Assembly: GCF_022427145.1 (NCBI RefSeq)
Contig: NZ_JAKSXN010000037.1
Span: forward strand, 1-56,951
Length of the DNA stretch: 56,951 nucleotides
Direction of reading: 5' to 3'
Origin: Paenibacillus timonensis
GTDB taxonomy: Bacteria; Bacillota; Bacilli; Paenibacillales; Paenibacillaceae
Below, one piece after another: positions 1 through 8,094 of the stretch. The translations under genes were made by a program, and so were the position numbers. Numbering within the stretch: the stretch's first letter is position 1; each line of letters opens with the position of its first letter. Below the pieces are notes generated by a model. That model saw nothing but the letters and a program-made list of their open reading frames with translations. It made no database searches and was not told the DNA's origin.

Positions 1-34
1 TTCGTCCTGAGCCAGGATCAAACTCTCCAATAAA
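1..34 (-). rRNA. 16S ribosomal RNA, 5' end only
   Basis: The reverse complement of the first 34 bases is the universally conserved start of bacterial 16S rRNA (GAGAGTTTGATCCTGGCTC core). The gene is read leftward and nearly all of it lies outside the window. The leader at about 35-120 contains a short hairpin (arms GAGATTT/AATCTC, 69-83) and the TTTGAAAACTGAACAACG sequence typical of Bacillales rRNA leaders. The exact mature 5' end is inferred from family convention. Confidence 0.95.
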
Positions 35-158
35 GGGTGTTTGACTTGCTCATTTAAAACAAACTGACGAGATTTAAAATCTCAGTTATTACTCACTCGT
101 TGTTCAGTTTTCAAAGATCAACTTCGTTTGCTGCCGGCCATTCAAGCGCCGGAAGACT

Positions 159-188
159 ACTATATCATTTCAGCAAGCTTCGTTGCAA
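159..188 (-). promoter_or_regulatory. rRNA promoter, most proximal of four
   Basis: On the minus strand, TTGCAA (183-188) and TATAGT (159-164) are separated by 18 bp. It lies about 125 bp upstream of the 16S gene. It shares its layout and flanks (AT-rich upstream segment, TGA before the -10) with the next two promoters upstream. Confidence 0.75.
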
Positions 189-242
189 GAAGTAAATCCT
201 GCCATTTCGCTGACCGCCTACCGTTCATCCGGCAGGACACTT

Positions 243-272
243 AATATATCATACCAGCAAAGCTAACTTCAA
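243..272 (-). promoter_or_regulatory. rRNA promoter, second of four
   Basis: Minus-strand TTGAAG (267-272), 18-bp spacer and TATATT (243-248). The sequence GGAAAAACTTACG just upstream recurs at the fourth promoter and resembles an UP-type AT-rich element. Confidence 0.75.
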
Positions 273-375
273 GGCGTAAGTTTTTCCAATCCAATCTTCT
301 TGTTTGGCACGTTTACGCCTCGCCCCGCCCCTTCCATGGCATCATCTTGCGACGACTTCCGTGGGCCGGACAATT

Positions 376-405
376 AATATATCATTCTTTATAACCAACA
401 TGCAA
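376..405 (-). promoter_or_regulatory. rRNA promoter, third of four
   Basis: Minus-strand TTGCAT (400-405), 18-bp spacer and TATATT (376-381). The TGATATATTAA...GTCC -10/initiation region is nearly the same as in the second promoter, so the units look like tandem duplicates about 130 bp apart. Confidence 0.7.
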
Positions 406-456
406 GAGGTAAATCTTACCACTGTTGCCGCCTACCGCTTAACGACAGGAGACTCA

Positions 457-485
457 GTTTAACCTATCGGCTAGGTTCAGTTCAA
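457..485 (-). promoter_or_regulatory. rRNA promoter, most distal of four (weaker match)
   Basis: Minus-strand TTGAAC (480-485) and TTAAAC (457-462) are 17 bp apart, preceded by the same GGAAAAACTTACG element as the second promoter. The -10 is poorer than in the other three. With these four sites the gene-free stretch 35-578 is explained as an rRNA promoter region. Confidence 0.5.
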
Positions 486-578
486 GTCGTAAGTTTTTCC
501 AAGCGGCGCGACCCCAAAATACAAATAGCCCTCCGGCGAACAACGCATGAAGCTCGATATCCGACGTTTTCGTAAAAC

Positions 579-608
579 TTGCATTCTGCAAACATTCGAT
601 GATATAAA
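579..608 (+). promoter_or_regulatory. Promoter and likely self-operator of the MarR gene
   Basis: TTGCAT (579-584) and TATAAA (603-608) are 18 bp apart. A perfect 5-3-5 inverted repeat, TTGCA-TTC-TGCAA (579-591), overlaps the -35 box and is a good candidate for the operator of the downstream MarR protein. The predicted transcript starts near 615, leaving a very short leader. Confidence 0.6.
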
Positions 609-630
609 TGAATCAAGAGGTGAGTTCACT

Positions 631-1080
631 ATGGAGAATCCGCGTGAGTTGTTTCAAATCATGACCCGACGTTTCGGGCTGTTAAACCGGAATTGCTGTA
701 CCGTCGGCGGCTGCGACATTTCCCTGGTTCAGAGTCATATCTTATATGAGATCGACCGCCATCATAAACCGTCCATGCAGCAAATTGCCGACACCCTGGG
801 GACCGATATTACGACGTTCAGCCGGCAAATCCAGTCGCTGATGAAGCTGAACCTGGTTGAGAAAACAACCGATCCCGACGACCGCCGCGTACAAACCTTA
901 TCGCTAACCACCGAAGGCAAGTACGTTGCCACGACCATCGATACGCAGATGAACGAATATTTGGAGGAAGTCTTATCCTTTATGAGCGATTTTGAAAAAG
1001 ATACCGTCCTTCGTTCCGTCAAGCTCTTTAATGAAGCGATGGCCAAATCCAGCAAATGCTGCGCTCCGGTCTCCATTTAA
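631..1080 (+). CDS. MarR-family transcriptional regulator, cysteine-rich
   Basis: A 149-residue winged-helix regulator of the MarR family, acting as a cytoplasmic DNA-binding dimer. The recognition region runs about residues 50-90 (SMQQIADTLGTDITTFSRQI, then the D-P-D-D-R-R wing). I chose the ATG at 631 because AAGAGGTGAG lies just before it and the predicted promoter falls inside any longer reading frame. Unusual are paired cysteines at both ends: C22, C23 and C28 near the N-terminus, and C143-C144 in the last seven residues. That suggests sensing of thiol oxidation, metal or metalloid, which is inference. It is divergent from the rRNA operon and has no partner gene on its strand, so its targets may lie elsewhere. 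Confidence 0.9.
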   Translation: MENPRELFQIMTRRFGLLNRNCCTVGGCDISLVQSHILYEIDRHHKPSMQQIADTLGTDITTFSRQIQSLMKLNLVEKTTDPDDRRVQTLSLTTEGKYVATTIDTQMNEYLEEVLSFMSDFEKDTVLRSVKLFNEAMAKSSKCCAPVSI

Positions 1081-1100
1081 CCCTTCGTTAGGCGAAACCA

Positions 1101-1150
1101 AAAAGCCGGTCAACGCCCCCATGTTATTGTGGGATCGTTGCCGGCCTTTT
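1101..1150. terminator. Bidirectional terminator
   Basis: Long hairpin with arms AAAAGCCGG-T-CAACG and CGTTG-CCGGCCTTTT plus an inner CCCCA/TGGG pairing. It sits between the convergent MarR gene and the small minus-strand gene and can serve both strands. Confidence 0.8.
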
Positions 1151-1167
1151 CACCATCCGCCAGATAT

Positions 1168-1437
1168 TCAAGATTTCAGCTGATTCTCCGCTTCTGCCAA
1201 AGCCGCCTGGTCTTCGGCCAAATCCTCTTTAGCCCGTTCCATCGGCTCGGTATTCATCCGTCCGTCGGCCTGGGCGATGGCGTTTTCCGCTTTTTCGATA
1301 GCGTTGCGGGCACCTTCCACCGTTTCGTCGCTAGGATGCGATTGAGCTTGGGTTACCGCGCGATGCGCTTTTTTGACCGACTGCTGCGCGAGTGAAATCG
1401 GATTTTGCGATTGCATGCTGGAAAACGGGTTTTCCAT
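1168..1437 (-). CDS. Small Ala/Glu/Gln-rich helical protein, unknown function
   Basis: An 89-residue protein that I do not recognise. GAGGAGG lies 7 bases before the chosen ATG at 1437; a longer in-frame start five codons upstream would overlap this ribosome site. After a polar start (about 1-20) the rest is dominated by Ala, Glu, Gln, Asp and Lys with heptad-like spacing, suggesting one or two long alpha-helices or a coiled coil. It has no signal peptide, no membrane segment and no cysteines. It is soluble and acidic overall. Proteins like this in spore formers are often stress or spore associated, but nothing in the sequence proves that here. Confidence 0.7.
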   Translation of the reverse strand: MENPFSSMQSQNPISLAQQSVKKAHRAVTQAQSHPSDETVEGARNAIEKAENAIAQADGRMNTEPMERAKEDLAEDQAALAEAENQLKS

Positions 1438-1506
1438 GTTCAGCCTCCTCAAGCGATGATAAGGTTAGGATGTGAAAATAAAGCTGAAATCATGCACGAT
1501 ACCGCA

Positions 1507-3108
1507 TCACTCGCGCCGGAACGCCCGCTCTTCCCGCTCCCGCAGCTCGACCCGGCGGATTTTGCCCGTGTTAGTTTTCGGCAAATCGTCGATAAATTCG
1601 ATTTGACGCGGATATTTGTAAGGGGCGGTCCAGGTTTTGACATGCGCTTGCAGCTCTTTGATCAAATCGGCGTTTCCCTCGATGCCTTCCTTCAACACCA
1701 CGAACGCTTTGACGATATGGCCGCGCAACTCGTCCGGGCTCGCGACCGCCGCGCATTCCTTGACGGCCTCGTGTTTCATCAAGGCCTCTTCCACTTCGAA
1801 CGGCCCGATCGTATAGCCGGAGCTGATAATGATATCGTCACCGCGTCCCTCGTACCAGAAGTACCCTTCCTCGTCTTTATGAGCCCGGTCTCCGGTCATA
1901 AAATAAGAGCCGCGGACATTTTTCGCTTTCCGCTCGGGATCCAAATAATAGGATTGAAATAAGGCAGGCATGTCGACATGCACCGCAATGTTCCCCACGA
2001 CTCCGGCCGGCAGCAGCAAGCCTTCTTCGTCGACGATTTCCACCACGCCCGGGGAAATGGCCTTGCCCATCGAGCCAAGCCGCAGCGGGGTGTCCTTCAG
2101 GTTTCCGATCAACAGAGTGCTTTCCGTTTGCCCGTAACCATCGCGGATCGTGATGTCGAATACGCTTTGGAACTTGCGGATCACTTCCTGGTTTAACGGC
2201 TCGCCCGCGGAGACGGCACTGCGTAATCCGGACAAATCGTATCGCTCGAGCCCGTCGGTCTTGGACATGATCCGATACTCCGTCGGCGTGCAGCACAGCA
2301 CCTGAATGCCGTGCTGCTGGATCAGCTCCAAATACCGCCCGGCCCGAAAAGAACCATGGTACACGAAACCGGTCACGCCATTGCCCAGAACCGACAGAAA
2401 CGGGCTCCAGATCCACTTCTGCCAGCCCGGCGCCGCCGTAGCCCAAACGATATCATTCTCCCGGATATCCAGCCACGAGCGGGTGATGCGCAAATGGGCA
2501 TAGCCCCAGCCGTGACTATGCATGACGCCTTTTGGATTCCCGGTCGTTCCGGAAGTGTAAGCCAACACGGCCAGATCATCGCGGTGCGTCTTGACCGCTT
2601 CAAATGTCTCTGGCTGCCCGTCCATCAGCGATTCAATCCGGGTCCAGCCTTTAGGGATGGACGACTCCGCTGCATCGGAACCTACCAGCAAGCGGTAGGC
2701 GAGCGCTGGCAGGTCATCGCCGATTTTTTCAACCTCCGCGGTCACGCCATGCCATACGACGACGGCGCGGGCTTCCGAATGCCGCAGCCGGTAAGCCAAA
2801 TCCTTGGCACGCAGCATTTCCGATGACGGAATGATCGTCAGTCCCAGCTTCAAGCAAGCCAGATAGATCGCATAAGCCATAATATGCCGGGGCATCATCA
2901 CCAGCACGCGATCGCCCGAACGCAAGCCCAATCCACTTAAGCCGCCGGCCAACCGATTCGCCATGGCCAGCAGCCTCCCATAAGTAATCTCTTCGTAGTC
3001 TCCCTGTTCGCTAAGCCATTTCAGCGCGAGTTTGTCGGGATCATGCCGTTCCATCTCCGAGGTTACATTGTAATATTCGGGAGCGATCCATTGCTCATAG
3101 GGTTTCAC
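1507..3108 (-). CDS. mbcS: Acyl-CoA synthetase, medium/branched-chain (MbcS/AcsA-like)
   Basis: A 533-residue member of the adenylate-forming family that activates short, medium or branched carboxylic acids to acyl-CoA using ATP and CoA. The P-loop-like motif YTSGTTGNPKGVMHS is at 184-198, the ATAAPGWQKW segment typical of the medium-chain/acetyl-CoA group follows, YGQTES and the TGD motif come later, and the C-terminal PKTNTGKIRR carries the catalytic lysine. Length and motif order fit full-length enzymes. GTG at 3108 is the start, with AAGGGGATAGGA before it. The Listeria/Bacillus relatives feed branched-chain precursors into membrane lipids; substrate assignment here is inference. It is monocistronic, with its own promoter at 3170-3199. 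Confidence 0.85.
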   Translation of the reverse strand: MKPYEQWIAPEYYNVTSEMERHDPDKLALKWLSEQGDYEEITYGRLLAMANRLAGGLSGLGLRSGDRVLVMMPRHIMAYAIYLACLKLGLTIIPSSEMLRAKDLAYRLRHSEARAVVVWHGVTAEVEKIGDDLPALAYRLLVGSDAAESSIPKGWTRIESLMDGQPETFEAVKTHRDDLAVLAYTSGTTGNPKGVMHSHGWGYAHLRITRSWLDIRENDIVWATAAPGWQKWIWSPFLSVLGNGVTGFVYHGSFRAGRYLELIQQHGIQVLCCTPTEYRIMSKTDGLERYDLSGLRSAVSAGEPLNQEVIRKFQSVFDITIRDGYGQTESTLLIGNLKDTPLRLGSMGKAISPGVVEIVDEEGLLLPAGVVGNIAVHVDMPALFQSYYLDPERKAKNVRGSYFMTGDRAHKDEEGYFWYEGRGDDIIISSGYTIGPFEVEEALMKHEAVKECAAVASPDELRGHIVKAFVVLKEGIEGNADLIKELQAHVKTWTAPYKYPRQIEFIDDLPKTNTGKIRRVELREREERAFRRE

Positions 3109-3126
3109 TTTATCCTATCCCCTTCG

Positions 3127-3145
3127 GAACTCGGATATCGAGTTC
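3127..3145 (-). other. Leader hairpin before the acyl-CoA synthetase
   Basis: Perfect 7-bp inverted repeat GAACTCG/CGAGTTC with a 5-base loop, located in the 5' untranslated region between the predicted start of transcription (about 3163) and the ribosome site. It may stabilise the mRNA or modulate translation. On the plus strand it is followed by TTTT, but no plus-strand gene needs terminating here. Confidence 0.4.
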
Positions 3146-3169
3146 TTTTATATATAAACTATGGGACTC

Positions 3170-3201
3170 ATTATAGCACGTAATAGTACCAGGTGCTAAA
3201 T
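3170..3201 (-). promoter_or_regulatory. Promoter with FapR-like operator for the acyl-CoA synthetase
   Basis: Minus-strand TATAAT (3170-3175) lies 18 bp from TTAGCA (3194-3199). Between and over them is a near-palindrome, TAGTACC-A-GGTGCTA on the plus strand (3184-3198). It resembles the FapR box of Bacillus (ATTAGTACCT...CTAAT type), the malonyl-CoA-responsive repressor of fatty-acid genes. The match is visual only, and no fapR gene is in the window. Confidence 0.45.
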
Positions 3202-3256
3202 TCGGCCTAACCCAAGTGTGCCAATAAATCGACAATCGATGGCAGGGCAAAAAAAC

Positions 3257-3282
3257 AAAAACCCGCGAAGTTGCAGGTTTTT
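3257..3282 (-). terminator. Terminator of the sulfolipid operon
   Basis: AAAAACC-TGC / GC-GGGTTTTT hairpin just downstream of the glycosyltransferase stop on the minus strand, with a run of five T after the stem. Confidence 0.75.
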
Positions 3283-3312
3283 GCTGAGCCCTTAGTCCAT
3301 TGCACGGTACGC

Positions 3313-4500
3313 TTATTGGCTGTTCGTGTTCGCGTTCGTTTTGTTGGCGGCTTCCTTGATCCGTCCGCGCTTTAGCGCCCCTGCACGCCGCAGTTCGCGT
3401 TCCAACACGGCTTGGCGGTAGAGCTCCAGCAGTTGGCGGCTGGGTTCGTCCCACCCAAGCCCGCTCGCTTCCGCCCGGGCCGCGGCGCCCATGCGGCGCA
3501 GCCGCTCGCCGTCCTGCAGCGGCTGCGCGGCCCGCACGAGCCCGTCCGCCGCGCCGGGCTCGTACAGGAAGCCGGTCGTCCCTTCGGCGACCTGCTCCCG
3601 GGTAGGCGCGCTGGCGGCGGCGATCACGGGCAAGCCCGAGGCCATCGCCTCCAGCAGCACCAACCCCAGCGTTTCCGTGGCCGACGGAAACGCAAACACG
3701 TCGCTCGAGGCATACGCCTCCGCGAGCTCCGCCCCGTGCAGGAAGCCGGTAAACACCGTGCCCGTACCGGCGAAATAAACTTCCAGCGCAGCGCGGTGCG
3801 GGCCGTCTCCGACGACGGCCAGCCGGAACCCGCTGGAAGCGGTCAGGAGATCGCGCAGCCGCTCGATCTCCTTCTCCGCCGCCAGCCGGCCGACGTACAG
3901 CAGGAGCCGTTTCTCCGGCTCCCCGCCCGACAGCCGGAGGCGCATGGTTTCGCTGCGTCGATGCGGGCCGAACAGCTCCGGATCGACGCCCCGCTTCCAC
4001 AGCCGCACGTTCCGAAACCGCCGCGCCTCAAGCTCGCCCCGCACGGCCTCCGACGTGCAGAGATTCAGATCCGCGCGGTTGTGCAGCAAACGCAGATAAC
4101 TCCATAGCACCGGCTTCAGCCAGGGCAGCTTGTAGAAATCGGCGTATTGCGGAACGTGGGTATGGTAGGAAGCGACCAGCGGGTACCGCCGCCCGAACCA
4201 GACCCCGGCGGCGCCCAGCATCGCCGGATTCACCACATGCACCACATCCGGCGAAAACGCGCGCAGCAGCTTGCCTACCCTCCGGCCGGGCAGCGAAAGC
4301 GGAAGATTCGGATACAGGAAGAAGCGAAACGACGGAATCCCGTAGATTTGCGCACCCGCGTAAGCCCCGACCCCCTGATCCGGGGCGATGACGATCACCT
4401 CATGCCCCTGCTTCGTTAGCCAGCGGATACTCTGCGTCAGCCGAGTCACGACCCCGTTTGTCGACGGAAAAAACGTCTCGGTCACGATCGCGATTTTCAT
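3313..4500 (-). CDS. sqdX: Sulfoquinovosyltransferase-like GT4 glycosyltransferase (SQD2/SqdX)
   Basis: A 395-residue GT-B glycosyltransferase of family 4. In plants and cyanobacteria the family member SQD2/SqdX transfers sulfoquinovose from UDP-sulfoquinovose to diacylglycerol, making the anionic sulfolipid SQDG at the membrane. Shared landmarks are SYHTHVP at 111-117, RLWKRGVD near 166-173, the R-L-S-x-GEPEK stretch near 188-197, GDGPHR near 231, FTGFLHG near 250 and the E-x7-E donor motif (E276/E284). The C-terminal 40 residues are basic and poorly conserved. An AAGGAGG precedes ATG 4500. It begins 18 bases after sqdB stops and is surely cotranscribed with it, which strengthens the SQDG assignment over a general mannosyltransferase. 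Confidence 0.85.
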   Translation of the reverse strand: MKIAIVTETFFPSTNGVVTRLTQSIRWLTKQGHEVIVIAPDQGVGAYAGAQIYGIPSFRFFLYPNLPLSLPGRRVGKLLRAFSPDVVHVVNPAMLGAAGVWFGRRYPLVASYHTHVPQYADFYKLPWLKPVLWSYLRLLHNRADLNLCTSEAVRGELEARRFRNVRLWKRGVDPELFGPHRRSETMRLRLSGGEPEKRLLLYVGRLAAEKEIERLRDLLTASSGFRLAVVGDGPHRAALEVYFAGTGTVFTGFLHGAELAEAYASSDVFAFPSATETLGLVLLEAMASGLPVIAAASAPTREQVAEGTTGFLYEPGAADGLVRAAQPLQDGERLRRMGAAARAEASGLGWDEPSRQLLELYRQAVLERELRRAGALKRGRIKEAANKTNANTNSQ

Positions 4501-4518
4501 GGACGACCCGCCTCCTTG

Positions 4519-5682
<1,164 letters not shown>

Positions 5683-5751
5683 TCATGGCGTCATGAAAAT
5701 ATAGGTTAAACATAACACCCGAATATTAAGGAGGCATAAACTGGTTGGAAC

Positions 5752-5825
5752 CAATAAGGTCGTCTCGTTCCGTTAGAGCTCATAGTCTCGTATTTACAGC
5801 TAAATAACGTCTCTCAGTTCCGTTA
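5752..5825 (+). repeat. Two 24-bp modules at exactly 50-bp period (tract 1)
   Basis: Modules at 5752-5775 (CAATAAGG-N8-TTCCGTTA) and 5802-5825 (AAATAACG-N8-TTCCGTTA) start exactly 50 bp apart. The same 24-bp architecture, with a different but matching core, occurs four times at 52737-52920. The tract lies between the divergent sqdB and aminopeptidase genes and encodes no protein. Confidence 0.65.
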
Positions 5826-5854
5826 GCGGTTAGCGGAGTGCTCTTGGTATCTTT

Positions 5855-5882
5855 TTCACTCCCCGCCCGTTCGTGCTACAAT
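5855..5882 (+). promoter_or_regulatory. Possible promoter of the aminopeptidase gene
   Basis: TTCACT (5855-5860), 16-bp spacer and TACAAT (5877-5882), about 50 bases before the start codon. The -35 is a weak match. Confidence 0.4.
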
Positions 5883-5931
5883 AAGGGTTGTTTGTACATA
5901 GGAAAAAACGAAAACGGGAGGAGTCACAACG

Positions 5932-7161
5932 ATGGAAGCTTTCGAGGTTCTTCTTGAAAAATACGCCGAATTGGTCATCCGGGTCGGCGTCAACATCCAG
6001 CCCGGCCAAAACCTGATGCTGACCGCGCCGCTGGAAACCGTGGACTTTGCCCGGCTGCTGGTGGCCAAAGCCTACGACGCCGGAGCCAAATACGTCCACG
6101 TCGACTGGGAGGACGAGCAAACGACCCGCATCCGCTACGAGCACGCGTCGGACGAATCCTTGTCCTATTATCCGCAGTGGCTCGCCGATATGGCCGAGCA
6201 GTTCGGGGAGGAGGGCGGCGCGATCCTTCGGATCAAAGTGCCGGATCCGGAGCTGTTCCGAGGCATTCCTTCCTCCAAAGTATCCACCGCAGTCAAAGCG
6301 GCGGCCAAAGCGCGCGAGAAGCATTCCGCCCAAACGCGCAACAACCGGATCACCTGGTCGCTGATCAAAGCGCCAACGAAGGCCTGGGCCGACAAAGTGT
6401 TTGCCGATTTGCCCGAAGCGCAGCGTATCCCGGCCATGTGGGAGGCGGTATTCCAAATGAACCGCGTTGACCGCGAGGATCCGATCGCCGCCTGGCGTGA
6501 ACATATCGGTCAGTTGAAGGAAAGACAGGAATATATGAATGCCAAGCGTTACAAAATGCTGCATTACCGCGCGCCGGGCACCGATCTTCAGGTGGAACTG
6601 CCTGAAGGCTATTTGTGGCTGGGCGGCGGAGATAACAATGCGGCCGGTGACTATTTCGTTGCCAATATGCCGACCGAAGAGATTTATTCGATGCCGCACC
6701 GTTACGGCGTGAACGGCACCGTAGCCAGCACGATGCCGCTCAATCTGAACGGCCAGCTCGTCGAAGGCCTGACGCTGACGTTCAAGGACGGCAAAGTGGT
6801 CAGTTATGACGCGAAATCCGGCCGGGAGCATATGGAGAACCTGCTTAGCACGGACGAAGGAGCGACACATCTAGGCGAAATCGCCCTGGTGCCGCACGAC
6901 TCGCCGATATCGCGGTTGAACCGGATCTTCTACAATACCGGGATCGACGAGAACGCCTCCTGCCACTTTGCCTTGGGCAGCGCTTATCCGGTCAATATCG
7001 AAGGCGGCGCCAAGCTGAGCAAAGAAGAGTTGCTGGCTAGAGGCGCCAACGTCAGCTTGACGCATGTCGACTTCATGATCGGCTCCGCGGAGCTCGATAT
7101 CGACGGCGAGCTGCCCGACGGCACGATCGAGCCGGTTTTCCGCCAAGGGAACTGGGCATAA
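5932..7161 (+). CDS. Aminopeptidase, M29 family (AmpS/AmpT-like)
   Basis: A 409-residue cytoplasmic metallo-aminopeptidase of family M29, which releases N-terminal residues using a two-metal centre. The expected ligands are all present: E250 (MPTEE), E316 (HLGEIA), H345 (SCHFALG), Y352, H378 and D380 (THVDFMIG). These fall at essentially the same numbers as in AmpS/AmpT of other Gram-positives and Thermus, so the gene is full length. GGGAGGAG lies before ATG 5932. It is monocistronic, followed by a strong terminator, and probably serves general peptide turnover. Confidence 0.92.
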   Translation: MEAFEVLLEKYAELVIRVGVNIQPGQNLMLTAPLETVDFARLLVAKAYDAGAKYVHVDWEDEQTTRIRYEHASDESLSYYPQWLADMAEQFGEEGGAILRIKVPDPELFRGIPSSKVSTAVKAAAKAREKHSAQTRNNRITWSLIKAPTKAWADKVFADLPEAQRIPAMWEAVFQMNRVDREDPIAAWREHIGQLKERQEYMNAKRYKMLHYRAPGTDLQVELPEGYLWLGGGDNNAAGDYFVANMPTEEIYSMPHRYGVNGTVASTMPLNLNGQLVEGLTLTFKDGKVVSYDAKSGREHMENLLSTDEGATHLGEIALVPHDSPISRLNRIFYNTGIDENASCHFALGSAYPVNIEGGAKLSKEELLARGANVSLTHVDFMIGSAELDIDGELPDGTIEPVFRQGNWA

Positions 7162-7177
7162 GCAGGCCCCTCAACGC

Positions 7178-7217
7178 AAAAGCTCTCCTCCCCGCCAGGC
7201 GGAAAGGAGAGCTTTTT
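7178..7217. terminator. Bidirectional terminator, aminopeptidase / MerR gene
   Basis: AAAAGCTCTCCT / AGGAGAGCTTTTTT hairpin between convergent genes, with T-runs usable on both strands. Its right edge touches the stop codon of the MerR gene. Confidence 0.9.
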
Positions 7218-7982
7218 TTACGATTTCATCCCGGTATAAATATGAACCGCATCCCGCAGGAACTCGGCCGTGCCTGGCTGATCCTTGTCGTAATAAGCCG
7301 TAAAGCGCTCGTCGTCGACGTACATTTGCGCCAGCCCGGCATGGGCTTCCTTGCTGTACTCGCTCCAGTAGAACGTCAGCCATTGCTTATGCAAATCGGC
7401 GGCTTTCTGGGCGAGTTCGCCAGCGGGATCGCCCGTCTTGAAGGCCTCGGCCAACGTGGCATTCACTTCGTTCGCCAGTTGCGTCACCTTCTCGTATTCC
7501 TCTTCGGTCATGTTCATCAGCTTCCGATTGGATTTCTCTACCGTGGCTTCCCCGTATTTTTCGCGGATCTCCTGCCCGTATTTTTGCTCGTTCTCGTCGA
7601 TCAGCTGACGTTTGAAGCCTTCGAATTTTTCTCGATCGCTCATCGTGATTCTCCCTTCTTGCGACGCCATCGTTTTTTCCACATTGGCGATTAATGCGTC
7701 CAATTGCTTGCGTTTGTCCAGGAGTTGATTCCGGTGTTCTCTCAGCGCACGGGTACCGTCGAATCCGGGTTCGGTCACGATGGACCGGATGTCCTCCAGA
7801 CTCAGGCCAAGCTCCCGATAGAATAAGATCTGCTGCAGCAGATCGACTTCCCGCTGACCGTAGATGCGGTACCCCGACGAGCTCGTTCTTGCCGGCTTCA
7901 GAAGACCGATCTCATCATAATAACGCAGCGTCCGGGTGCTGACCCCCGCGAGGTTACCCAGTTTCTGAATGGTGTATTCCAC
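7218..7982 (-). CDS. MerR-family activator with TipAS drug-recognition domain (Mta-like)
   Basis: A 254-residue regulator. Residues 1-70 are the MerR winged helix (YTIQKLGNLAGVSTRTLRYY, then RTSSSGYRIYG), followed by a dimerising coiled coil to about 110. The rest, from about 120, is an all-helical TipAS/albicidin-binding domain recognisable by KYGEATVEKSNRKL...EYEKV and the WLTFYWSEYSKEAHAGLAQMYV segment. Such proteins bind bulky antibiotics and activate drug-export promoters. I chose GTG 7982 because GGAGGTGAG sits just before it and an upstream in-frame start would overlap that site. The 19-bp-spacer promoter upstream points to autoregulation. Confidence 0.88.
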   Translation of the reverse strand: MEYTIQKLGNLAGVSTRTLRYYDEIGLLKPARTSSSGYRIYGQREVDLLQQILFYRELGLSLEDIRSIVTEPGFDGTRALREHRNQLLDKRKQLDALIANVEKTMASQEGRITMSDREKFEGFKRQLIDENEQKYGQEIREKYGEATVEKSNRKLMNMTEEEYEKVTQLANEVNATLAEAFKTGDPAGELAQKAADLHKQWLTFYWSEYSKEAHAGLAQMYVDDERFTAYYDKDQPGTAEFLRDAVHIYTGMKS

Positions 7983-8005
7983 ACGCTCACCTCCTGACAA
8001 CACTC

Positions 8006-8036
8006 ATGATAAACGTTGACGTAACGTGAAGGTCAA
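8006..8036 (-). promoter_or_regulatory. MerR-type promoter with 19-bp spacer
   Basis: Minus-strand TTGACC (8031-8036) and TATCAT (8006-8011) are 19 bp apart, the stretched spacing that MerR activators correct by DNA distortion. The spacer contains an imperfect dyad around ACGTTACGT. It lies 24 bp upstream of the MerR gene's GTG. Confidence 0.75.
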
Positions 8037-8094
8037 ATCTTTTTTTAAAACATTTTAAGGCCCCGCTCGGACGTGCGGCAACCCCATTTCTTAA

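Noticed and set aside
3110..4000. 296-codon frame inside sqdX on the same strand
   Set aside because: Composition is Arg/Gly/Ala-rich without family similarity, while the sqdX frame carries every SQD2 landmark.
5703..5722. PhoP-box-like TTAAAC/ATAACA pair upstream of sqdB
   Set aside because: The two hexamers are adjacent and not at the 11-bp period PhoP needs, and only one pair is present.
5830..6870. 346-codon minus-strand open frame opposite the aminopeptidase
   Set aside because: The M29 enzyme on the plus strand has all metal ligands; the antisense frame has no recognisable motif and is a by-product of GC-rich codon use.
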